Shown one piece after another: positions 35,266 to 44,800 of a stretch of DNA of 64,000 nucleotides (within the stretch, counting starts at the first letter, position 1; every line of letters begins with the position of its first letter). Below the pieces are notes generated by a model that was given only the letters and a program-made list of their open reading frames with translations, was not told the DNA's origin and ran no database searches. A program made the position numbers and the translations under genes. The stretch covers positions 248,001 through 312,000 of the forward strand of contig NZ_POXG01000002.1 in assembly GCF_003044565.1 (NCBI RefSeq), written 5' to 3'. This DNA comes from Neisseria sicca (GTDB taxonomy: Bacteria; Pseudomonadota; Gammaproteobacteria; Burkholderiales; Neisseriaceae).

Positions 35266-36942
35266 TCAACGCGTTACCGGTTTGTATTTAATTCGTTTCG
35301 GTTTCGCGCCTTCTTCGCCGAGTCGGCGTTTCTTATCGGCTTCATATTCCTGATAGTTGCCGTCGAAGAACACCCATTTCGAATCGCCTTCGCAAGCCAG
35401 AATATGCGTAGCGATGCGGTCGAGGAACCAGCGGTCGTGCGAAATGACCATTACGCTGCCGGCAAATTCCAGCAATGCATCTTCCAGCGCGCGCAGGGTT
35501 TCCACGTCGAGGTCGTTGGACGGCTCGTCCAGCAGCAACACATTGCCGCCGCTCAACAAAGTTTTTGCCAAATGCAAACGTCCGCGTTCGCCGCCGGAAA
35601 GCTGCCCTGCGATTTTGCTTTGGTCGCTGCCTTTGAAATTGAAACGACCCAAATATTGGCGGGCGGGAATTTCAAACTGTCCGACCTGCAAAATGTCGCG
35701 GCCTTCGGCAATGTTGTCGAATACGGTTTTGTCGTTTTGCAAACCTTCGCGGCTTTGGTCAATCAGGCTCATTTTCACGGTTTGCCCGATTTTCACTTCG
35801 CCGGAATCAGGCTGCTCTTTGCCCGAAATCATTTTAAACAGCGTCGATTTACCCGCGCCGTTCGGGCCGATGATGCCGACAATCGCGCCCGCAGGCACTT
35901 TGAAGCTCAAATCGTCAATCAGCACTTTATCGCCAAATGATTTGGAAACGTTCACAAATTCAATCACTTCGTTACCCAAACGCTCGGCAACGGGAATGAA
36001 GATTTCCTGCGTTTCATTGCGTTTTTGGTATTCGTAGTTGCTCATTTCCTCAAAACGCGCCAAACGCGCTTTGGACTTGGCTTGGCGACCTTTGGCATTC
36101 TGGCGCACCCATTCCAATTCCTGCTTCATCGCCTTCACGCGCGCGGCTTCGGATTTCGCCTCGTTTTCCAATCGTTTTTCTTTCTGCTCCAGCCAAGACG
36201 AGTAATTGCCTTTCCACGGAATACCGTGTCCGCGGTCGAGTTCCAAAATCCATTCGGCAGCGTTGTCCAAGAAGTAGCGGTCGTGTGTTACCGCAACGAC
36301 TGTGCCGGGGAAGCGCACCAAGAATTGCTCCAGCCATTCCACCGATTCCGCATCCAAGTGGTTGGTCGGCTCGTCCAGCAGCAGCATATCCGGTTTGCTC
36401 AACAAGAGTTTGCACAAGGCAACGCGGCGTTTTTCACCGCCGGACAGATTGCCGATTTTGGCATCCCATTCCGGCAGGCGCAGCGCATCGGCGGCGATTT
36501 CCAATTCGTGCTCCGCACCGCCGCCCGTGGACGAACCCGCCGCAATAATCGCTTCCAAGCGACCCTGTTCTTCCGCCAGCGCGTCAAAATCCGCATCGGG
36601 ATTCGCGTACTCGGCATACACTTCTTCCAAACGTTTCTGCGCCGCGGCCACTTCGCCCAAACCGCTTTCCACTTCCTCGCGCACGGTTTTCTCAGGATCA
36701 AGCTCCGGCTCTTGCGGCAGATAGCCGATTTTAATGCCGCCCATCGGCACGGCTTCGCCCTCAAATTCCTTATCCACACCCGCCATAATCCGCAGCACGG
36801 TAGATTTGCCCGCGCCGTTCAAACCGAGCAAACCGATTTTCGCGCCGGGGAAGAAAGAAAGGGAAATATCTTTAATAATGGTTTTCTGCGGCGGCACAAC
36901 CTTGCTCACGCGCAGCATAGAATAGACGTATTGTTGGGACAT
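35266..36942 (-). CDS. ettA: energy-dependent translational throttle protein EttA (ABC-F)
   Basis: 558-residue soluble ABC-F ATPase that binds the ribosomal E site and gates the first elongation step by ADP:ATP ratio. Starts at ATG 36942 (MSQQYVYSMLRVSKVVP), the conserved beginning. Two ATP-binding cassettes: Walker A GLNGAGKST and GPNGAGKST, signatures LSGGEKRRVAL and LSGGERGRLHL, linked by the charged P-site tRNA-interaction motif (residues about 245-310, EQKEKRLENEAKSEAARV). Monocistronic. Confidence 0.95.
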   Translation of the reverse strand: MSQQYVYSMLRVSKVVPPQKTIIKDISLSFFPGAKIGLLGLNGAGKSTVLRIMAGVDKEFEGEAVPMGGIKIGYLPQEPELDPEKTVREEVESGLGEVAAAQKRLEEVYAEYANPDADFDALAEEQGRLEAIIAAGSSTGGGAEHELEIAADALRLPEWDAKIGNLSGGEKRRVALCKLLLSKPDMLLLDEPTNHLDAESVEWLEQFLVRFPGTVVAVTHDRYFLDNAAEWILELDRGHGIPWKGNYSSWLEQKEKRLENEAKSEAARVKAMKQELEWVRQNAKGRQAKSKARLARFEEMSNYEYQKRNETQEIFIPVAERLGNEVIEFVNVSKSFGDKVLIDDLSFKVPAGAIVGIIGPNGAGKSTLFKMISGKEQPDSGEVKIGQTVKMSLIDQSREGLQNDKTVFDNIAEGRDILQVGQFEIPARQYLGRFNFKGSDQSKIAGQLSGGERGRLHLAKTLLSGGNVLLLDEPSNDLDVETLRALEDALLEFAGSVMVISHDRWFLDRIATHILACEGDSKWVFFDGNYQEYEADKKRRLGEEGAKPKRIKYKPVTR

Positions 36943-37068
36943 AGTATTCTCAATTCGGTCAAACAAATTTCAGACGACCCATTTTAACCGATTGCACCAA
37001 TTGTTGCTTGCACGGATGATGTTTAGAGGGGAAATAGATGGAGTGGATTGATTTGTTCGGATTTGGAA

Positions 37069-37104
37069 GAAGGTCGTCTGAAATGGTGGTTTCAGACGAC
37101 CTTC
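37069..37104. terminator. DUS hairpin
   Basis: GAAGGTCGTCTGAAATGG / GTTTCAGACGACCTTC, just after the end of the AT-rich DUF4209 gene on the minus strand. Confidence 0.7.
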
Positions 37105-37144
37105 TTAAATATCCTCACTTAATAGGAGATGTTAAATTAAATAG

Positions 37145-38935
37145 TTAGTTTTCAAGTATGACACTAAGAATAACCAATCTCAAAACCATCCACCAAGCAT
37201 AAACACTATATAACGAATTACTGGTCTCATCATCTAATAATCCATGCCCAACTTCGTTCCTCAAGTTAGCACTCAATGAATCAGTAAATACTGCTTGCAA
37301 TTCAAACCAAAGATCATCTCCTAAAATTTCTCTAGCACCATCTAGATTAACCAAACTAGATAACCCTATTTCATTTTCAATATCATTTTGAGCCGTATGT
37401 GTTGTAACCAGTCCATTTTGTTTTAAACGCTGTCTAATCATATTCTCGACTTGTGGAGCTAATAAATGGATAGCACTTCTAAAATCCCATTCAAATCCTT
37501 GATACAAAGCATTAGCAACAAGAATTTCTCTTTTTTCAGGAACGATGGCTGACAGTTTACATAATTGAATCAGAAATTCTTTGGGAAATAAATGCTCTTT
37601 TTGAATTTGGTTTAAAGCTGGCAGAATACAACCTTCTACGGCCAAATGCATATGAATACCAAAATTCTTAATAGCTTTTTTTGGAATTACTTCATCCCTA
37701 TTATTACCATCTAAAGCTAAAGGAGGAATAGAAGAAATTTTTCTTCCATCAGTTGAAACTGAAGTTGCACCAAAAAGTGAAGAAATAGGAAAATTATTAA
37801 TATTATTTTCAGTACTTTTCCATATACTTTCAAAATTACAAGATGAAACACCAGAAAAATATAGAAGAGATTCAAAAGCGGTTTGTTTATCTTTCACATG
37901 AGTGATACTTTGCTCTTGTAACTCAGAAATATTTATTTGCTCAGTAGAAATCAATTGCAATTCATCTGTAATCAGAAGTCCAGATTGCGTAATTTTTTCT
38001 TGAACAGTATCTAGTTTTTGATCTATTTGCAGAGTACTTCTATATGAGTTTGGAATTTCTCTATATCTTTGAAAAGCTAGTTTATAAAAACTATTCGCAA
38101 CCATAGCGCTTTCATTTTTTCGATAGTCTCCATGATTTTCTATAGCTTGCGACAACAATGCAAGACTTTTATAGCTATCCTCCGCATTACCCGATTTTTT
38201 GAACAGCTTAGCAGCTAACTCCAGATATTTTTCAACAATATGAAATTGTTGCTTGTGATTAAATTCTTTTTGTTTTTCTAACAACTTTTCTGCTAATTTA
38301 TGGTTTCGTTCTTCATCTAAATCTGTATTATCAAAGATTTCAATTATTGTTAGCAGATGGAAATCCCAATTTGTTGAAGGATTTTCTATTTCTTCTAAAA
38401 GTTTTGATTTTATTTTTTCGATAAGAGAGTTATTTTTTGCTTGCTTAGCAAGCATTGCTGCCCTCTCCAAAAAAACATAAATATCAGGTTGCAAGAAATC
38501 TTTGAATACATCCATTGAAATATAATTTTCAATGGCAATCTCTGAGTGTTTTTTATTTTTCGGTTTTGAATAGGTCCATAAAATATCAGCGATTCTTGCT
38601 TTCAAGATAGGTGGTAAATCTTCATCAACAATACTCGATAGATATAAAATTTCTTCATCATTCAAATCTATCGGTAAAAAAGAGCGTTCATTTCCCCAAG
38701 TGATAACAGGTTGAAATGGATCATTTCTGCTTTCTAAATTAAGAATTGGTGAACAGATATTTGACAACAGGAATAGAGATTTTCTTAACTTAGTATTTGT
38801 TTCATTAGTGGCAATATTCTTCAAAATGCTATGTATTCTAAACAAAGAATTTTTTTCTTCGTTAGATAGCTCAGAAAATATCTCATCTATTTTTATACTA
38901 GTTTCCTTTTTTGATAAAAAATTTAATTCATCCAT
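37145..38935 (-). CDS. DUF4209 protein with RNxxxHG motif, possible HEPN-type defence gene
   Basis: 596 residues, no signal peptide or membrane helix at the N-terminus. The C-terminal 100 residues carry the DUF4209 signature: LLAPQVENMIRQRL, then ANLRNEVGHGLLDDE with Arg559, Asn560 and His564 forming RNxxxHG. The same R-N-x3-H pattern is the catalytic signature of HEPN ribonucleases, so RNase activity is a reasonable guess. The N-terminal 450 residues are helical repeats, rich in Glu/Lys/Leu. Codon use is extremely AT-rich against GC-rich neighbours, and the body holds no DUS: it looks horizontally acquired. AGGA ribosome site 9 bases before the ATG. Single gene between ettA and nadB. Function unproven. 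Confidence 0.8.
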   Translation of the reverse strand: MDELNFLSKKETSIKIDEIFSELSNEEKNSLFRIHSILKNIATNETNTKLRKSLFLLSNICSPILNLESRNDPFQPVITWGNERSFLPIDLNDEEILYLSSIVDEDLPPILKARIADILWTYSKPKNKKHSEIAIENYISMDVFKDFLQPDIYVFLERAAMLAKQAKNNSLIEKIKSKLLEEIENPSTNWDFHLLTIIEIFDNTDLDEERNHKLAEKLLEKQKEFNHKQQFHIVEKYLELAAKLFKKSGNAEDSYKSLALLSQAIENHGDYRKNESAMVANSFYKLAFQRYREIPNSYRSTLQIDQKLDTVQEKITQSGLLITDELQLISTEQINISELQEQSITHVKDKQTAFESLLYFSGVSSCNFESIWKSTENNINNFPISSLFGATSVSTDGRKISSIPPLALDGNNRDEVIPKKAIKNFGIHMHLAVEGCILPALNQIQKEHLFPKEFLIQLCKLSAIVPEKREILVANALYQGFEWDFRSAIHLLAPQVENMIRQRLKQNGLVTTHTAQNDIENEIGLSSLVNLDGAREILGDDLWFELQAVFTDSLSANLRNEVGHGLLDDETSNSLYSVYAWWMVLRLVILSVILEN

Positions 38936-39075
38936 ACTTTAATTCCTATAAACTATAAAACCAAATTACACCATACAACAGTATATTTAGCATCTAATTC
39001 TATTCTCCAAAATCAGCCTGATACCTTTCTTCATTTTTCACAGGAATATCCCAAATCCCCGCGCAGCCCTACCCT

Positions 39076-40620
39076 TCAGCCTGCCGCCTGCTTTTTCCAA
39101 TCGACACGCTCTGCCAAATCGGTATTGAAATGCGCGCCGATGTTTTGCCGCCTTGCGTATGCGGCTTGGGCGACGGCGAGGCTGCATTCGAGCAGGTTGC
39201 GGTTTTCGTATTCGGACGCGGTGTGCGGCTCGGTTTGATTTTGTTTCCAAAGCCGCAGTTGGGCGATGGCGCGGCGCAGGCCGGTATCGTTGCGGAGGAT
39301 GCCCAGATGGCGTTGGTTGAAGGCTTGCAGGGCGGGGCGACTGAATGTGTTTTGGAGGTCGCCTGAAAAGATGTCTGCTTCGGCGGAGGGGTTTTCAGAC
39401 GACCTTTGGGACGGTGCGGTTTGGAATGCTTGTCCGTCCGCGATGGTTTGGGCGGCAAGTCTGGCGGTCACGACGCATTCGAGCAGGGAGTTGCTGGCGA
39501 GGCGGTTGGCTCCGTGCAACCCTGTGCAGGCGGTTTCGCCTAAGGCGTAGAGCTGCGGCAGGGAGGTTCTGCCGCTGGGGTCGGTTTGGATGCCGCCGCA
39601 GGTGTAGTGTTGCACAGGGCGGACGGGGATGGCTTGGCGCGTGATGTCCAAGCCGCATTGGGACAGGCAGTGCCGATGGATGGACGGAAAATGCTGACGG
39701 ACGAACGCTGCGGGTTGATGGCTGATGTCGAGCGAGACGAAGTCTTGCGTTTGTTTGGCGATTTCGGCGGCGATGGCGCGGGCAACGATGTCGCGCGGCG
39801 CGAGTTCGGCACGGCGGTCGTAATGCGGCATAAACCGTTCGCCCGCTTGGTTGGTCAGGATGCCGCCTTCGCCGCGCACGGCTTCGGAAATCAGGAAGGT
39901 GCGGCCGTTTTCAGACGGCCTTGCCAAGCCTGTGGGGTGGAATTGGATAAATTCGAGGTTTTCGACTGCGCAGCCTGCGCGTATCGCCATGGCGATAGCG
40001 TCGCCCGTGCATTCGGGCGGCGTGGTGGTGGCGGCGTAGATCTGCCCCAAGCCGCCGCCTGCAAGTATGGTATGGCGGGCGCGGATGCGGTAGGTTTCTT
40101 GCGTTCGGCAGTCGAGGACGGTCAGTCCGCACGCTGCGCCTGATTCGGTTTGGATATCCAACGCCATCTGCCGCTCGCAAACGCGGATGTTCGGGCGGCG
40201 GCGTATTTGGACAATCAGGCTCTGCATGACGGCTTCGCCCGTGTAGTCGGCGACGTGGGCGATTCGGCGGCAGGTGTGTCCGCCTTCGCGCGTCAGGTGC
40301 AGGCCGTCATGACTCCGGTCGAACGCCACGCCCTGCGCCAGCAACCATTCGATTGCCGGTTTGCCCTGCGACAGGATAGTGCGGACGGCGGCCTCGTCGC
40401 ACAAACCTGCGCCCGCTTCCAAGGTATCGGCAACGTGTCTTTCGATGTCGTCCTCTCCCGACCACGCCGCCGCAATCCCGCCTTGTGCATGACGGCTGGC
40501 GGTGTCGTCCAGCCGGTTTTTGCACAAAATGACGATGCGGAACGATTCAGGCAGCGACAGGGCGAGCGTCAGTGCCGCCAGCCCGTTTCCGGCAATCAAT
40601 ACGTCGCAATCGGTTTGCAT
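39076..40620 (-). CDS. nadB: L-aspartate oxidase
   Basis: 514-residue FAD enzyme that oxidises aspartate to iminoaspartate, first step of de novo NAD synthesis. FAD motif [18 protein letters not shown]; active region [12 protein letters not shown] and [18 protein letters not shown]; the conserved [20 protein letters not shown] near residue 355. An AAGGCCGTCTGAAAAC-type DUS (AG dialect) lies inside near 39905. The C-terminus overlaps nothing; the SMR transporter gene is 48 bases upstream. Confidence 0.96.
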   Translation of the reverse strand: MQTDCDVLIAGNGLAALTLALSLPESFRIVILCKNRLDDTASRHAQGGIAAAWSGEDDIERHVADTLEAGAGLCDEAAVRTILSQGKPAIEWLLAQGVAFDRSHDGLHLTREGGHTCRRIAHVADYTGEAVMQSLIVQIRRRPNIRVCERQMALDIQTESGAACGLTVLDCRTQETYRIRARHTILAGGGLGQIYAATTTPPECTGDAIAMAIRAGCAVENLEFIQFHPTGLARPSENGRTFLISEAVRGEGGILTNQAGERFMPHYDRRAELAPRDIVARAIAAEIAKQTQDFVSLDISHQPAAFVRQHFPSIHRHCLSQCGLDITRQAIPVRPVQHYTCGGIQTDPSGRTSLPQLYALGETACTGLHGANRLASNSLLECVVTARLAAQTIADGQAFQTAPSQRSSENPSAEADIFSGDLQNTFSRPALQAFNQRHLGILRNDTGLRRAIAQLRLWKQNQTEPHTASEYENRNLLECSLAVAQAAYARRQNIGAHFNTDLAERVDWKKQAAG

Positions 40621-40654
40621 GGTGTTGTCCTTGTTTGAGAGGTCGTCTGAAACG

Positions 40655-40668
40655 GTATAGTGGATTAA
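40655..40668. repeat. solitary CREE terminal repeat
   Basis: TATAGTGGATTAAT stands alone directly against the stop codon of the SMR gene. It looks like what remains after loss of an element, or like a one-ended insertion. Confidence 0.6.
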
Positions 40669-41004
40669 TCAATGCCCCGACATATGCGACATGGTATTGA
40701 GCAGCACCACGCCCAGCAAAATCAAACCGATGCTGACAATCCCAATGAAATCAGCTTTCTCACCGAAAAACACCACGCTGACTAAAGCCGTTAAAACCAG
40801 TCCCACGCCTGCCCAAATGGCGTATGCTGTAGCCAGCGGCATGGTTTTCAGTGTCATAGACAAGGCCCAAAAACACACCGAAAAGCTGACTATCACGCCA
40901 ATAGAAGGCCACAGTTTGCTAAACCCGCCACTCAGTTTGAGCATGGAAGAACCGCAGACTTCGCTTAAAATTGCTACAGTCAGAAAGAGCCAGTGCATTT
41001 GCAT
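40669..41004 (-). CDS. small multidrug resistance (SMR/EmrE-type) transporter
   Basis: 111-residue, four-helix inner-membrane antiporter. The conserved membrane Glu is in LTVAILSEVCGSSMLKLS (Glu 15), with AYAIWAGVGLVLTAL and FGEKADFIGIVSIGLILLGV typical of QacE/EmrE. Substrate is probably cationic compounds, unproved. Its place between nadB and nadA is unusual and might point to a pyridine-type substrate, which is speculation. Confidence 0.92.
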   Translation of the reverse strand: MQMHWLFLTVAILSEVCGSSMLKLSGGFSKLWPSIGVIVSFSVCFWALSMTLKTMPLATAYAIWAGVGLVLTALVSVVFFGEKADFIGIVSIGLILLGVVLLNTMSHMSGH

Positions 41005-41154
41005 GTTTTTACCTGATAAATGAAAGAAAGTATAATTATATCAATGCAATAACATAAAAAACAGTCTTGTTTTTAAAGATTTTTTGTGCGCAAACCCCGT
41101 CTTGGGAAAGCAGGCGGGCGGTATTTTCAGGCTGCACCCATTACGAACGGCAAA

Positions 41155-42267
41155 TCAGGCGGGCCCCATGCCGTTGAACACATCCCCGCGTTTGAGTCCT
41201 GCCGCGAAGTCGAGCATACGCTGCAAAGGCAGTTTGGCGGCTTCGCCCAGCTTCCTGTCCAACAGGATTTCGTTGTGTCCGCTTGTCAGGGCGTATTTGA
41301 TGCCGCCCAGCGAATTCATCGCCATCCACGGGCAGAACGCGCAGCTTTTGCAGCTTCCGCCGTTGCCCGCCGTCGGCGCGGCGATAAATTCTTTGTCGGG
41401 CGCCTGCTTTTGCATTTCGTGCAGGATGCCCAAATCGGTCGCCACGATGAATTTTTTTTCGGGACGCGATACGGCGGCCTTCAGCAGTTTGCTGGTCGAG
41501 CCGACCACGTCGCCTAATTCGATGACGCTTTGCGGCGATTCGGGGTGAACCAGCACCGCCGCGTCGGGGTGCTTCGCCTTCAAGGCCGCCAGCTCCTGCC
41601 CTTTGAATTCGTTGTGGACGATGCACGAACCCTGCCACAGCAGCATATCCGCGCCCGTTTCGCGGCGGATGTAGTCGCCGAGGTGGCGGTCGGGCCCCCA
41701 AATCAGCTTCTCGCCGCGCGATTTCAAATACGACACGATTTCCAACGCCACCGAAGACGTTACCACCCAATCGGCACGCGCTTTCACGGCGGCGGAAGTG
41801 TTGGCGTACACCACCACCGTACGGTCGGGGTGTTGGTCGCAAAACGCTGAAAAAGCTTCTTCGGGACAACCCAAATCCAAAGAACATTCCGCTTCCAAAT
41901 CAGGCATCAGCACCGTTTTTTCAGGGCAGAGGATTTTCGCGCTCTCGCCCATGAAGCGCACGCCAGCCACCACCAGCGTACCGGCTTCGTGTTCCGCACC
42001 GAAGCGCGCCATCTCCAGCGAATCGCCCACGCATCCGCCAGTCCCCAAAGCCAAATCCTGAATCAGCGGATCAACGTAATAATGCGCCACCAAGACCGCA
42101 TTTTTCTCCTTCAGCAAAGCCTTGATTTCGTCTTTCAGACGGCCTGCCGTCTCGCGGTCGGGCGTATCGGCAACCTTCGCCCACGCCTGACGGATTTGGC
42201 AGGCGGAAGTCGGTGTCTGGATGAGGGGCATATCGTAATCGAACGAGCGGCGGGCGGCGGTTTGCAT
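41155..42267 (-). CDS. nadA: quinolinate synthase A
   Basis: 370-residue [4Fe-4S] enzyme condensing iminoaspartate and dihydroxyacetone phosphate to quinolinate. Cluster cysteines sit in [16 protein letters not shown] (about residue 97), [10 protein letters not shown] (about 200) and [15 protein letters not shown] (about 300). AGGAAAC precedes the ATG. Divergent from the regulator gene at 42470, with the palindrome between. An AG-dialect DUS occurs inside near 42137. Confidence 0.96.
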   Translation of the reverse strand: MQTAARRSFDYDMPLIQTPTSACQIRQAWAKVADTPDRETAGRLKDEIKALLKEKNAVLVAHYYVDPLIQDLALGTGGCVGDSLEMARFGAEHEAGTLVVAGVRFMGESAKILCPEKTVLMPDLEAECSLDLGCPEEAFSAFCDQHPDRTVVVYANTSAAVKARADWVVTSSVALEIVSYLKSRGEKLIWGPDRHLGDYIRRETGADMLLWQGSCIVHNEFKGQELAALKAKHPDAAVLVHPESPQSVIELGDVVGSTSKLLKAAVSRPEKKFIVATDLGILHEMQKQAPDKEFIAAPTAGNGGSCKSCAFCPWMAMNSLGGIKYALTSGHNEILLDRKLGEAAKLPLQRMLDFAAGLKRGDVFNGMGPA

Positions 42268-42334
42268 GATGTTTCCTTGTAGCTGGTTTTTGAGGCGGCA
42301 TGAAGGTTTGCCGTCTGTTTTTCAAACTGTTTCT

Positions 42335-42361
42335 ATATTATGCTCAACTTGAGTATAATAT
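42335..42361. promoter_or_regulatory. 27-bp palindrome, likely NrtR/NadQ operator
   Basis: The two arms ATATTAT-G-CTCAA and TTGAG-T-ATAATAT around a central C pair at 12 of 13 positions. It lies in the divergent nadA / regulator gap, 68 bases before the nadA ATG, and contains TATAAT (42354-42359). The position and symmetry fit an autoregulatory operator of the adjacent NAD regulator. Confidence 0.7.
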
Positions 42362-42469
42362 GCAAGGTCGTCTGAAAACAGGTTTGAGATACCGCAAAAC
42401 CGACCCGCTTCGTTCCGACAAACCGCTTTGGTTTACAATAAAGCCTTTCCCACCCGCAGAAAGCCAAGC

Positions 42470-43408
42470 ATGGACGCCTACCCCGAAGCCGAAGCCCCGC
42501 CGCAAAGCATCGTCGAGCTGGTTCCCGTATTGATTGCCGTTACCGACGGCGACCTGCGGGTGTTGACCGTCGCCCAAGGCACGCTCCTGCCCAACGGCCC
42601 GCTCTCCCCCCTGCGCAATTCCCTGCAGGCGGGCGTAAAGCTGTGGGTCGCCAAGCAGACTTCGCAGCCTATGGGCTATGTGGAACAGCTTTACACCTTT
42701 GTCGATACCCACCGCCGCAACGAACACGGCATGCCCGTCTTGTACGTCAGCTATTTGGGGCTGGTGCGCGAGGCAGCCGACAGCATCCTGCATCCTGACG
42801 CGAAATGGCAGGACTGCTACGGTTATTTCCCGTGGGAAGATTTGCGTACCGACGGCGGGCAGCGCGACGCCATTGTCAGCCGCCTGCGCATTTGGGCAAA
42901 CTCGGCGGACACGGAGGAAGTGCGCCAAAAGCGGCTCAAGCGCATTCATTTGTGCTGGGGGGTCGAACCGGAAAACTGGTCGGAAGAATACGTTTTGCAA
43001 CGCTATGAAATGCTGTATGAAAGCGGCCTGATAGCGGAAGCCGCCGAGCCGCAGGCAAACTTCGACTTCGCGCTCACGGGACAGCCCATGCGCCACGACC
43101 ACCGCCGCGTACTGGCGACCGCCCTGTCCCGCCTGCGCGCCAAAATCAAATACCGCCCCGTGATTTTCGAACTGATGCCGCCTGAATTCACGCTGCTGCA
43201 ACTGCAAAACAGCGTCGAAGCCATCAGCGGCAGATTGCTGCACAAGCAAAACTTCCGCCGCCAGATTCAGCAGCAAAACCTCATCGAGCCGTCGGATACC
43301 GGCGTATCGGGCAGCAAGGGCCGTCCCGCGCAGCTTTACCGCTTCCGCGACGACGTCCTGCCCGACAGGCTGATTTCGGACATCGGACTGCCGTTGGGCA
43401 GCCGTTAG
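42470..43408 (+). CDS. NrtR/NadQ-type regulator of NAD synthesis
   Basis: 312 residues. Residues 1-170 resemble a degenerate Nudix domain (VELVPVLIAVTDGDLRVLTV; no full catalytic Nudix box), and residues 215-310 are the NrtR winged helix: HDHRRVLATALSRLRAKI, PVIFELMPPEFTLLQLQ, KQNFRRQIQQQ and KGRPAQLYRFR. Such proteins repress NAD genes and release DNA on binding NAD-related metabolites. It sits between nadA and nadC. Start MDAYPEA at 42470 chosen over the earlier ATG at 42428; the ribosome site is weak. Confidence 0.82.
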   Translation: MDAYPEAEAPPQSIVELVPVLIAVTDGDLRVLTVAQGTLLPNGPLSPLRNSLQAGVKLWVAKQTSQPMGYVEQLYTFVDTHRRNEHGMPVLYVSYLGLVREAADSILHPDAKWQDCYGYFPWEDLRTDGGQRDAIVSRLRIWANSADTEEVRQKRLKRIHLCWGVEPENWSEEYVLQRYEMLYESGLIAEAAEPQANFDFALTGQPMRHDHRRVLATALSRLRAKIKYRPVIFELMPPEFTLLQLQNSVEAISGRLLHKQNFRRQIQQQNLIEPSDTGVSGSKGRPAQLYRFRDDVLPDRLISDIGLPLGSR

Positions 43409-43425
43409 CCCGTTTTCAGACGACC

Positions 43426-43580
43426 TATAGTGGATTAACAAAAATCAGGACAAGGCGACGAAGCCGCAGACAGTACAGATAGTACGGAACCGATTCACTT
43501 GGTGCTTCAGCACCTTAGAGAATCGTTCTCTTTGAGCTAAGGCGAGGCAACGCCGTACTGGTTTTTGTTAATCCACTAGA
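43426..43580. repeat. Correia repeat enclosed element, long form
   Basis: About 155 bp, ends TATAGTGGATTAACAAAAA and TTTTTGTTAATCCACTAGA (last bases changed). It lies between the NAD regulator and nadC and could separate or supply transcription for nadC. Confidence 0.95.
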
Positions 43581-43636
43581 AAATGAAGTTTTGCCCCATC
43601 GGTGCAACATCAATCTTTTTCAACAAAGGAAACCCC

Positions 43637-44518
43637 ATGTCGTCTGAAAACACCCTCTTCCCCCTGCCCGACACCCTGTTGCGCCCCATGGTGGAACAAG
43701 CCTTGAGCGAAGATTTGGGCAGGCGCGGCGACATTACGTCCGCCGCCGTCATCGCGCCCGACAAAACCGCCAAACTCTTCCTCGTCAGCCGCGAAAACGG
43801 CGTCATCGCCGGCATGGACTTGGCGCGCCTCGCCTTTCAGACGATGGATCCGTCCGTCCGCTTCCAAGCCGAAATCCACGACGGGCAAGCCGTCCGCGCA
43901 GGTCAGACGCTTGCCGCCGTCGAAGGCAACGCCCGCGCGCTGCTCGCCGCCGAACGCACCGCGCTCAACTACCTCACGCACTTGAGCGGCATCGCCACCG
44001 CCACCGCGCGTGCCGTTGCCGAAGTCGCCGAATACGGCACAGACATCGTGTGCAGCCGCAAAACCATCCCCCTGCTGCGCGTCCTGCAAAAATACGCCGT
44101 CAGGGCAGGCGGCGGCGTGAACCACCGCATGGGTTTGGACGACGCCGTGCTCATCAAAGATAACCACCTCGCCTATTGCGGCAGCATCGCCCAAGCCGTG
44201 CAGCAGGCAAAACAGGCGGTCGGACCGTTGACTTGTGTAGAAATCGAAGTGGACACGTTGACACAACTGGACGAAGCCATCGCAGCGGGCGCAGAACGGA
44301 TTTTGCTGGACAACATGGACGACGAAACCCTGAAAGAAGCGGCAAACCGCTGCCACACTCAAACCGCCCACCCCCACACCGTCTATTGCGAAGCATCGGG
44401 CGGCATCGGCTTCGACCGACTAAAGCGCGTAGCTCAAACCGGCGTGGACGGCATCGCCCTCGGCTATCTGACCCACAGCAGCCGCTCGTTGGACATAGGT
44501 TTGGATTTCGTGGCGTAA
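43637..44518 (+). CDS. nadC: nicotinate-nucleotide pyrophosphorylase (quinolinate phosphoribosyltransferase)
   Basis: 293-residue enzyme turning quinolinate and PRPP into nicotinate mononucleotide, third de novo NAD step. Start MSSENTLF at 43637 with AAAGGAAA upstream. Motifs: EDLGRRGDITSAAV, ERTALNYLTHLSGIAT, CSRKTIPLLR, GGGVNHRMGLDDAVLIKDNH and EASGGIGFDRL. The first codons (ATG TCG TCT GAA AAC) form a partial DUS. Confidence 0.96.
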   Translation: MSSENTLFPLPDTLLRPMVEQALSEDLGRRGDITSAAVIAPDKTAKLFLVSRENGVIAGMDLARLAFQTMDPSVRFQAEIHDGQAVRAGQTLAAVEGNARALLAAERTALNYLTHLSGIATATARAVAEVAEYGTDIVCSRKTIPLLRVLQKYAVRAGGGVNHRMGLDDAVLIKDNHLAYCGSIAQAVQQAKQAVGPLTCVEIEVDTLTQLDEAIAAGAERILLDNMDDETLKEAANRCHTQTAHPHTVYCEASGGIGFDRLKRVAQTGVDGIALGYLTHSSRSLDIGLDFVA

Positions 44519-44557
44519 ATTTTGCCGAAGACAGCGGCGCAAAAAGAAAATCCATTC

Positions 44558-44617
44558 AAAAACGCCCGTTTCGTCATTCCCTCACAGGCGGGGTAAAGAT
44601 GACGAAACGGGCGTTTT
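44558..44617 (+). terminator. strong hairpin terminator after nadC
   Basis: AAAACGCCCGTTTCGTCAT and ATGACGAAACGGGCGTTTT, a 19-base perfect stem with a 22-base loop. Confidence 0.8.
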
Positions 44618-44706
44618 CTGGAGTGGATCAAACTTGCAATGATACAGCGTTGCCAACATCCTTATGGACTATATTATTTTTGACACACAACTTACCGATT
44701 GTCATC

Positions 44707-44738
44707 ATTCCCGTCCTCGCGTAGGCGGGGGCGGGAAT
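44707..44738. repeat. dRS3-like inverted repeat
   Basis: ATTCCC ... GGGAAT as in neisserial dRS3, but with about 20 bases between the arms rather than 8, the inside being GC-rich and partly self-paired. A variant or degenerate copy. Confidence 0.5.
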
Positions 44739-44800
44739 GACGGAAAAAGTATTCGGATAAGTGGTATATGTGATACGGCAAACAAGGTTACAGTTGCGCA

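Noticed and set aside
42344..43441. 365-residue minus-strand ORF opposite the NAD regulator
   Set aside because: The + strand frame has a clear NrtR winged helix; the minus frame starts within a CREE and ends at the nadA/regulator palindrome.
44640..44700. Possible second CREE remnant (GTGGATCAAACTTG)
   Set aside because: Similarity to the CREE end is too short and the following sequence does not match internal blocks.
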